From assembly GCF_001717585.1 (NCBI RefSeq), contig NZ_CP017042.1:905501-969500 (forward strand): 64,000 nt of DNA, read 5' to 3'. Below, in pieces: positions 58,082 to 64,000 of this stretch; positions within the stretch are counted from its first letter, which is position 1, and the number at the start of each line of letters is the position of its first letter. A program made the translations under genes and the position numbers. This stretch comes from Selenomonas sp. oral taxon 920. GTDB taxonomy: Bacteria > Bacillota > Negativicutes > Selenomonadales > Selenomonadaceae. A model generated the notes under the pieces. It was not told the DNA's origin and searched no databases. It saw only the letters and a list, made by a program, of their open reading frames with translations.

Positions 58082-58996
58082 ATGAAACGGTGGCTTGCAT
58101 CTGTCCTTGCGGGCATTGTACTCATCTGTGCGCAGTTCGTTGCGGGCTGCATCGCTGCGCCCACTCCTGATTCGTCAGACAAGCACGCAGCACAGGGGAC
58201 AATTACGGTCAAGGTGCTGAATATTGGACAGGGGGACGCGATTCTTATCCAGACGGGGGAGAAGAATGTTCTCGTGGATACGAGCGATGTGGATGAACGC
58301 GATAAACTGCGTGCCGAGCTGAAAAAGGCAGACGTGAGGAGGATCGATACCATCATCCTCACGCATCCGCACGCGGATCATATCGGCGGAATGGATGTCC
58401 TGCTCGATGAGTACACGGTCGGTATTGTCTATGACAACGGCATGCCCTCGACCTCGAAGCTCTTCCTCGGCTATGTGAAAAAGCTCAAGGAGAAGAAGAT
58501 CGAGCGCAAGGGCCTCGTCGCGGGGGATCGTGTGGATCTCGGCGGCGGTGCCGTATTCGAGGTGCTTGCCCCATCGGCGGAACTTGTGAAGGAAGGCTCG
58601 GTTAAGGGGTACAAGCACGACCCGAACAATGAATCGGTGGTCGGGCGGCTGGTCTTTGGAGATTTCTCCATGATGCTCACAGGGGACGCGGAGAAGAAGG
58701 AAGAGCAGGCAATTCTTGCCGCAGGCACCACCCGTGTGAAGAGTACGATCCTAAAGGCAGGACATCACGGCAGCAAGACTTCCTCCTCGGCGGACTTCCT
58801 GCGTGCGGTACAGCCCGAGGCGGCGCTCATCTCCTGCGGAGTGAACAACGACTATGGACATCCGCATAAGGAGACGATGAAGAAGTATCACGCTATGAAG
58901 CTCTCCGTTTATGTGACAGCAGAGAATGGGACGATCACAGTGACAAGCGATGGAAAAACATATAACATTTCGGTTGAACGGGGAGAGAAACAATGA
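58082..58996 (+). CDS. MBL-fold lipoprotein hydrolase (ComEC C-terminal-like)
   Basis: A 304-residue exported lipoprotein with lipobox FVAGC (Cys23). The metallo-beta-lactamase domain has VLNIGQGDAILI near 44, THPHADHIGG near 98 (HxHxDH metal motif), MLTGDAEKKEE near 200 and LKAGHHGSKTSSS near 225. It resembles the C-terminal nuclease-like domain of ComEC, here as a separate envelope protein. ATG 58082 is used; the frame upstream inside the permease is not coding. It overlaps the DUF3006 gene by 4 bases, a common pairing. Confidence 0.87.
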   Translation: MKRWLASVLAGIVLICAQFVAGCIAAPTPDSSDKHAAQGTITVKVLNIGQGDAILIQTGEKNVLVDTSDVDERDKLRAELKKADVRRIDTIILTHPHADHIGGMDVLLDEYTVGIVYDNGMPSTSKLFLGYVKKLKEKKIERKGLVAGDRVDLGGGAVFEVLAPSAELVKEGSVKGYKHDPNNESVVGRLVFGDFSMMLTGDAEKKEEQAILAAGTTRVKSTILKAGHHGSKTSSSADFLRAVQPEAALISCGVNNDYGHPHKETMKKYHAMKLSVYVTAENGTITVTSDGKTYNISVERGEKQ

Positions 58997-59193
58997 TTTC
59001 GGCGTATCTTGACCGCTTTGAAGGAAAATACGCCGTGCTTCTGCTCGGTGATGCGATGGAAAAGGTAAACTTTCCGCGCAATTTTCTCCCTGCAGACATT
59101 GCTGAGGGAGACTATCTGACGATCTCAATGGAGCGCGACGCAGCGGCCACGGAAGCTGCCGAGGCAGAGGCACTGGAGCTCCTGAACAAATAA
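58993..59193 (+). CDS. DUF3006 family small protein
   Basis: A 66-residue protein of the DUF3006 family: begins MISAYLDRFEGKYAVLL, has FPRNFLPADIAEGDYLTI, and ends in an Ala/Glu helix. DUF3006 genes very often follow MBL-fold lipoprotein genes, as here, where the two overlap by 4 bases. The function is unknown; it is probably a small beta-barrel-like domain. Confidence 0.88.
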   Translation: MISAYLDRFEGKYAVLLLGDAMEKVNFPRNFLPADIAEGDYLTISMERDAAATEAAEAEALELLNK

Positions 59194-59209
59194 TGAATCG
59201 GAGGTGTTA

Positions 59210-60280
59210 TTGGCATTGACACGGTGGAATGAACGTATGTGGATCAGGACGCTGCTCACAGTGGCAGCGCTTTTTGTCTGTTTTTGTACGCTTTTTGTGA
59301 GCAGTACGGGCGAGGCCAAGTCCTATCGCTTCATGAGCATTGAGAGCCATGAAATGGTAATCGACGGGCGGGCTGCCGTACGGATTCAGATTGGGATGAA
59401 TCGTGCGGGGCTTTCCTATACGACCGCGATGGAGGGGCAGCACGAGCTGCGTCTCGCGTTCGAGGATGTGAAGCTCGACAAGAAATTCCCTCTCGCATAT
59501 GTGCCGAGTGGGGAGCTTGCAGCTAATGTTGCCGTCCATAAGGAGGGGCGCGGTGCGGTTCTCATGGTCACTGCCGCAGACACACTCCTCCATGAGGACA
59601 GCTTCCGCGTCCATACCATGCCGGGAGAGGCACATGGGAAGGTGAAGGAGTATCTCATCATCGACCTCATCGCTCCGAAGGCGAAGCCAAGTGCCGCACG
59701 CGGACACACGATTGTCATTGATCCGGGGCATGGAGGCAGCGACTCAGGCGCGGTCGGGTACTCTGGTGTGCGAGAGAAGGATGTCGCCTTTGCCGTTTCC
59801 ATGCGCGTGAAGGACCTTCTGCACGCGGCGGGTGCGCATCCTGTTATGACACGTACAGAGGATGTGGATGTCTCTCATGCGGGCAGTTCTGCTGCGCGGG
59901 AACTGCAGGCGCGTGTGGATGTGAGCCTCGCACATCCAGAGGCGGAACTCTTCCTCTCTGTGCACTGCAACTCGTTTACAAATCCCGATGCGCACGGCAT
60001 GGAGACCTACTACTATCCAAAGACGGATGCGGATGAGCAGTTTGCATCGCTCCTCAACGAGGAGCTTGCCGCAGCGGGAGGACTCTACAACCGCGGCGTG
60101 AAATACGCGAAATTTTATGTTCTGCGGCATACGGAGATCCCCGCCGCTCTTGTGGAGCTCGGATTCCTCTCGAATCCGGACGAGGAGGAGCTGCTTGCGG
60201 ATGCCGACTATCAGGAGCGGCTTGCACAGGCACTTGTCCATGCCATTGAGCGTTACTTTGAACAGGGAGGAGAAAACTAG
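59210..60280 (+). CDS. N-acetylmuramoyl-L-alanine amidase
   Basis: A 356-residue exported zinc amidase that cuts peptides from glycan strands. It has an N-terminal signal anchor (about 10-35), an AMIN-like domain (about 40-165) and a C-terminal Amidase_3 domain with VIDPGHGGSDSGAVG near 173-187, LFLSVHCNSFTNPDAHG near 248 and ALVELGFLSNPDEE near 308, which holds the catalytic Glu. The start is uncertain: TTG at 59210 or 59216, both after GGAGGTG. The next gene encodes a GerM-domain lipoprotein, a known pairing in Negativicutes-like genomes. Confidence 0.88.
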   Translation: MALTRWNERMWIRTLLTVAALFVCFCTLFVSSTGEAKSYRFMSIESHEMVIDGRAAVRIQIGMNRAGLSYTTAMEGQHELRLAFEDVKLDKKFPLAYVPSGELAANVAVHKEGRGAVLMVTAADTLLHEDSFRVHTMPGEAHGKVKEYLIIDLIAPKAKPSAARGHTIVIDPGHGGSDSGAVGYSGVREKDVAFAVSMRVKDLLHAAGAHPVMTRTEDVDVSHAGSSAARELQARVDVSLAHPEAELFLSVHCNSFTNPDAHGMETYYYPKTDADEQFASLLNEELAAAGGLYNRGVKYAKFYVLRHTEIPAALVELGFLSNPDEEELLADADYQERLAQALVHAIERYFEQGGEN

Positions 60281-60282
60281 AG

Positions 60283-60864
60283 ATGTTCACGCGACGGAAA
60301 ATGATATCATACATATTCTCTGTGCTTATCATAGTGTCCATTCTTGGCATCGCAGCAGGCTGTACGAATGAGCAGAAGGGGGCACAGACAGGAAGTCCGG
60401 CGCAGACGGAGCAGACGCAGGACAAGACGGCGCCGCCTGCGGCAGAGCCCAAGGAAATACAGATCAATGTCTACTATCCGCGCAGTGACGGGACGGGGCT
60501 GATCGCTGTTCGCCGTACGGTGAAAACGGACAAGGACGATAAGTATACAGCGGTGCTGAAGTCCCTCCTTATGGGGACGAAGGAGCAGGGGCAGACGAAC
60601 GTCATTCCGAAGAAGGCAAAGCTGCGCAGCGTCACGGTGAAGGACGGCGTTGCCACGGTGGATTTCTCGAAGGAGTTGCAGATGAATTTCAGCGGCGGCT
60701 CGACGGGGGAGGAGATGCTCATCGGGTCGATTGTGAATACGCTGACGGACTTCCCTGAGGTGCAGAAGGTAACCATCCTGATCGATGGTGCCGCAGTAGA
60801 GACGCTCTCAGGGCATATGGATCTCTCTGAGCCGCTGACGCGTATGACGGAGCTGCTGAAATAA
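60283..60864 (+). CDS. GerM-domain lipoprotein
   Basis: A 193-residue lipoprotein with lipobox AAGC (Cys27), a Gln/Thr/Ala-rich linker and a GerM (GerMN) domain (about 60-185) containing IQINVYYPRSDGTGLI and VNTLTDFPEVQKV. GerM in spore formers is needed for germination and envelope assembly. Selenomonas-type bacteria do not form typical spores, so this is probably a retained envelope protein working with the amidase 2 bases upstream. Confidence 0.87.
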   Translation: MFTRRKMISYIFSVLIIVSILGIAAGCTNEQKGAQTGSPAQTEQTQDKTAPPAAEPKEIQINVYYPRSDGTGLIAVRRTVKTDKDDKYTAVLKSLLMGTKEQGQTNVIPKKAKLRSVTVKDGVATVDFSKELQMNFSGGSTGEEMLIGSIVNTLTDFPEVQKVTILIDGAAVETLSGHMDLSEPLTRMTELLK

Positions 60865-60870
60865 CGCGGC

Positions 60871-60899
60871 TTGTCATTTCGCCGGTTTTGTGATACGAT
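60871..60899 (+). promoter_or_regulatory. promoter of tig
   Basis: TTGTCA (60871-60876) and TACGAT (60894-60899) are 17 bases apart, and TGA directly before the -10 makes it an extended type. The trigger-factor start lies 100 bases downstream. Confidence 0.65.
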
Positions 60900-60999
60900 A
60901 CAGATAGAATCGCGGGCGCTGTGCTCTTTGCATGTCCGCATATCGGGAAGCTGCGTTTGGCGCGCTTCCATAGGAAAAAACAGGAGGTTGTTTCATACA

Positions 61000-62289
61000 A
61001 TGAAGGTTACGGCAGAGCATGGTGAAAACCGCGAGGTCACTCTGACGATTGAAGTTGAGCAGGCGAAGCTTGAAAAGGCAACGGACGGCGCGGCAAAGCG
61101 CATTTCCGGACGCGTGAACATTCCCGGTTTCCGCAAGGGCAAGGCGCCCCGCAAGATTGTCGAGAATTTCGTCGGCAAGGATGCGATCCTGCAGGAGGCA
61201 TTTGAGAGTGTTGCACAGCAGGCGTTCGAGGATGCTCTGACAGAGCAGGACATGGAGCCTGTGACGCGCCCCGAGATCGACATCGTGACGCTCGAAGAGG
61301 GCAAGGATGTCGTCTTTACGGCGAAGTTTACGCAGCGTCCCGAGGTCACACTCGGCGACTACAAGGGGCTGAAGGTGGAGAAGCCGGAGGGCACCGTGTC
61401 TGAGGAGGACATCGACCGTCAGATTGAGGGGATGCGTCAGCATCAGGGAACCCTTGTGGATGCACCGGCAGATGCCGCAGTCAAGAAGGATGACTTCGTA
61501 ACACTCGATTTCGAGGGCTTCGTGGATGGTGAGGCGTTCGAGGGCGGCAAGGGCGAGGACTACCCGCTCCAGATTGGTTCGGGCAGCTTCATCCCCGGCT
61601 TCGAGGATCAGCTCATCGGCGTGAAGGTCGGTGAGGAGCGTGATGTGAACGTCACATTCCCCGAGGAGTACCACGCGGAGAACCTGAAGGGCAAGCCTGC
61701 CGTGTTCAAGTGCACGGTGCGCAGCATCAAGTCGCGCGAACTGCCCGAGCTGAACGACGCGTTCGCAAAGAATGCGAGCAAGTTCGAGACGCTCGCAGAG
61801 CTGCGCGAGGACATCCGCAAGAACCTCCAGGCAGGTGCGGAGCGTCAGGCGGAGACGGATCGCCGCACGAAGGCGATCGACATGGCAACGGATAACTGCA
61901 CAATGGAGATTCCGCCGGTGATGGTCGACAACCGCATTACGGCAATGATTCAGGAAATGGCGATGCGTCTCGAGCAGCAGGGAATGAGCCTCGAACAGTA
62001 TCTCCAGTACGCGGGTCTTGATATGGCGCGCATTCGCGACGAGTATCGCGAGACGGCAGAGAAGAATGTCCGTACAGATCTCATGCTTGAGGAGGTTGCA
62101 AAGGCTGAGGGAATCAAGGTCGAGGGAAGGGATCTTGATCAGGAGGTCTATGCGATGGCGCTGTCCTACGGCGCAACGCCCAAGCAGGTTCAGAAGATCA
62201 TCAAGGAGCAGGGGCGTGTCAGTGACCTTGCTGCGACGGTACTGCGCAAGAAGACGGCGCAGTTCATCGTGGACAATATCACGGCATAA
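61000..62289 (+). CDS. tig: trigger factor chaperone
   Basis: Trigger factor binds new chains at the ribosome exit tunnel. The 429-residue protein has an N-terminal ribosome-binding domain with VNIPGFRKGKAPRKI near 41-55 (the GFRxGKxP signature), a PPIase/FKBP domain (about 155-240) with FEGFVDGEAFEGGKGEDYPL partly visible, and a helical C-terminal domain. ATG 61000 follows CAGGAGG. The order tig-clpP-clpX is standard in bacteria. Confidence 0.97.
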   Translation: MKVTAEHGENREVTLTIEVEQAKLEKATDGAAKRISGRVNIPGFRKGKAPRKIVENFVGKDAILQEAFESVAQQAFEDALTEQDMEPVTRPEIDIVTLEEGKDVVFTAKFTQRPEVTLGDYKGLKVEKPEGTVSEEDIDRQIEGMRQHQGTLVDAPADAAVKKDDFVTLDFEGFVDGEAFEGGKGEDYPLQIGSGSFIPGFEDQLIGVKVGEERDVNVTFPEEYHAENLKGKPAVFKCTVRSIKSRELPELNDAFAKNASKFETLAELREDIRKNLQAGAERQAETDRRTKAIDMATDNCTMEIPPVMVDNRITAMIQEMAMRLEQQGMSLEQYLQYAGLDMARIRDEYRETAEKNVRTDLMLEEVAKAEGIKVEGRDLDQEVYAMALSYGATPKQVQKIIKEQGRVSDLAATVLRKKTAQFIVDNITA

Positions 62290-62313
62290 GGGATCCCCTG
62301 TGGGGAGGAACGC

Positions 62314-62925
62314 ATGAGTTACTATGTACCAATGGTGGTGGAGAACTCGAGCCGCGGGGAGCGTGCCTATGACATATACTCCCGTCTGCTCAAGGAACGC
62401 ATCATCTTTCTGGGCGGCCCGATTGACGACAGCGTGGCAAACGTTGTTGTGGCGCAGCTGCTCTTTTTGGAGTCCGAGGATCCTGACAAGGACATCCACC
62501 TCTACATCAACAGCCCGGGCGGTGTTGTGACGGCAGGGCTTGCTATCTATGACACGATGCAGTACATTAAACCCGACGTGTCGACGATCTGCATCGGGCA
62601 GGCGGCGAGCATGGGTTCTATCCTGCTGACGGCGGGCGCAGCAGGGAAACGCTATGCACTGCCGCACGCACGCATCATGATCCACCAGCCGCTCGGCGGC
62701 GCGCAGGGGCAGTCAACTGACATTCAGATTCAGGCAAAGGAGATCCTCCGCCTGCGTGAGGTCGGCAACAATATCCTCGCACGTCACACGGGGCAGGATC
62801 CCGAGAAGATCAACGTCGATACGGAGCGTGACAACTTCATGTCGGCAGAGGAAGCCAAGGCATACGGTCTCATCGACGAGGTTGTCACCCGTCCAAAGGC
62901 TGCACCCGCAGAGAACAAAGGCTGA
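62314..62925 (+). CDS. clpP: ATP-dependent Clp protease proteolytic subunit
   Basis: ClpP is the 14-subunit peptidase core used by ClpX and ClpC. The 203-residue protein has the catalytic triad Ser99 (GQAASMGS), His124 (IMIHQP) and Asp173 (TERDNFM), and the usual pore-loop N-terminus [28 protein letters not shown] site precedes the ATG. It is 15 bases before clpX. No second clpP copy is seen in the window. Confidence 0.97.
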   Translation: MSYYVPMVVENSSRGERAYDIYSRLLKERIIFLGGPIDDSVANVVVAQLLFLESEDPDKDIHLYINSPGGVVTAGLAIYDTMQYIKPDVSTICIGQAASMGSILLTAGAAGKRYALPHARIMIHQPLGGAQGQSTDIQIQAKEILRLREVGNNILARHTGQDPEKINVDTERDNFMSAEEAKAYGLIDEVVTRPKAAPAENKG

Positions 62926-62940
62926 GGGGGTGTGACGCGA

Positions 62941-64000
62941 TGAAATTTGGAGAGGAAGACAAGGGGCAGCTCAAATGCTCGTTCTGCGGCAAGACGCAGG
63001 AGCAGGTGCGAAAGCTCGTAGCGGGGCCCGGTGTCTATATCTGCGATGAATGTATCGAGCTCTGTAATGAGATCATAGCAGAGGAGTTCAGCGAAGATGC
63101 TGAGGTCGGGCTCAAAGATGTTCCGAAACCGAAGGAAATTCGCCGCATTCTCGATCAATATGTTATCGGTCAGGACGAGGCGAAGAAGTCGCTCTCCGTC
63201 GCTGTCTACAACCACTACAAGCGCATCAACGTGGGGCAGGGGAAGAACGAGGACGTGGAGCTGAAGAAGTCCAACATCCTCATGCTCGGTCCTACGGGCA
63301 GCGGCAAGACACTGCTCGCACAGACACTTGCGCGTATTCTGGACGTCCCGTTCGCAATTGCGGACGCGACTTCGCTTACAGAGGCGGGCTATGTCGGCGA
63401 GGACGTTGAGAATATTCTGCTGAAGCTGATTCAGGCGGCAGACTACGATATTGAAAAGGCACAGCGCGGCATTATCTACATCGACGAGATCGACAAGATT
63501 GCGCGCAAATCGGAAAACCCCTCCATCACGCGTGATGTGTCGGGTGAGGGCGTTCAGCAGGCGTTGCTCAAGATTCTCGAGGGGACGACGGCATCCGTAC
63601 CACCGCAGGGCGGACGCAAGCATCCGCAGCAGGAACTGCTGCAGATCGATACGACGAACATTCTCTTCATCTGCGGCGGTGCATTCGATGGGATCGAGGA
63701 AATCATCGAGTCACGTCTCGGCAGAAAGCAGATGGGCTTCGGGGCACAGGTGCGCTCGAAGAAGCGCGTCTCCGTTGGTGAGTCGCTCAGCAAGGTGATC
63801 CCCGAGGATCTGATGAAGAACGGTCTGATCCCCGAGTTCATTGGTCGTCTGCCCGTTGTTGTAACACTCAACTCACTCGATGAGGCGGCGCTTGTGCGCA
63901 TTCTGACCGAGCCGAAGAATGCACTCGTCAAGCAGTTCCAAAAGCTCTTGGAGCTTGACGGTGTACGTCTCAGCTTTGAGGATGAGGCGCTTCACCTCAT
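62941..64000 (+). CDS. clpX: ClpX unfoldase (3' end cut by window)
   Basis: ClpX recognises and unfolds substrates for ClpP. The 5' 1,060 bases are present, coding for about 353 residues. The N-terminal zinc-binding domain has CSFCGK and CDECIELC (two CxxC pairs near 13-40), and the AAA+ domain has [12 protein letters not shown] near 120 (Walker A), [11 protein letters not shown] near 148, [11 protein letters not shown] near 178 (Walker B) and [12 protein letters not shown] near 297. The stop lies beyond the window. A GAGGGGGTG site precedes the ATG. Confidence 0.97.

Noticed and set aside
60874-62685. 603-codon - strand frame opposite tig and clpP
   Set aside because: Both + strand genes are unmistakable; the antisense product is a Leu/Arg/His-rich artefact.
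1-64000. CRISPR arrays, insertion sequences, prophage genes
   Set aside because: I saw no regularly spaced repeats, transposase, integrase or phage structural genes anywhere in the window.

Overview
The window looks like chromosomal DNA of a Negativicutes bacterium, most likely Selenomonas or a close relative. It combines low-GC Gram-positive gene sets (ctsR-mcsA-mcsB-clpC, hemZ, a PASTA kinase with FHA, PP2C, RodA and PBP genes, a GerM-domain lipoprotein) with genes of a double-membraned, motile cell (ExbB-ExbD-TonB, FliK, FlgD). Most of the DNA is GC-rich, and nearly all genes lie on the + strand in tightly packed, often overlapping operons. The species assignment is inferred from gene content, not from a marker gene.

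Layout. 0-7 kb: a glycosyltransferase-methyltransferase fusion, then birA, coaX, a dihydrouridine synthase, an M18 aminopeptidase and an aminotransferase. 7-15.7 kb: an iron-uptake operon behind a near-consensus promoter and a Fur-like palindrome. It encodes ExbB, ExbD, TonB, an FTR1-type permease, a P19/Tp34-type periplasmic protein, a DUF2318 membrane protein, two FtsX-type permeases, an ABC ATPase and an FMN-binding lipoprotein. It ends at a strong terminator. 15.7-27 kb: pepD, a Fur-family regulator, hemZ, hisS, aspS, a WecG-type transferase, psd-pssA, a membrane glycosyltransferase, and queD-queE. 27.1-28.3 kb: two AT-rich unknown genes on the - strand. 28.5-34 kb: an amidohydrolase, def, fmt, a DUF116 gene, rsmB and rlmN. 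34-42 kb: two FHA proteins, PP2C, RodA, PBP, PASTA kinase, rsgA and rpe. 42-44.5 kb: queC, folE2 and a flippase-like membrane protein. 44.6-45.4 kb: a second AT-rich unknown - strand gene and a tiny secreted protein. 45.6-51.9 kb: the ctsR-mcsA-mcsB-clpC stress operon, a candidate small ORF, and radA. 51.9-56.5 kb: fliK-flgD, a gene for a small internally repeated protein, a LysR regulator and another unknown gene. 56.6 kb onward: tRNA-Ser(GCT), a purine-type permease, an MBL lipoprotein, a DUF3006 protein, an amidase, a GerM lipoprotein, then tig, clpP and clpX (cut by the window end).

How the parts work together. The iron operon can be read as a two-membrane import route: TonB-ExbBD energises an outer-membrane receptor encoded elsewhere, P19 binds iron in the periplasm, FTR1 moves it across the inner membrane, and the DUF2318, ABC and FMN parts probably supply redox or energetic support. 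The FHA/PP2C/kinase block is a Ser/Thr phosphorylation module joined to peptidoglycan synthesis. The McsB-ClpC and tig-clpP-clpX groups form the protein quality-control machinery. folE2, queC, queD and queE together cover GTP to preQ0.

The best candidates for something new are the combined TonB/P19/FMN iron locus, the two AT-rich antisense islets, the repeated small protein at 54.3 kb, the small ORF between clpC and radA, and the unknown protein at 55.9 kb. All function assignments rest on motif recognition by eye; no database search was run.
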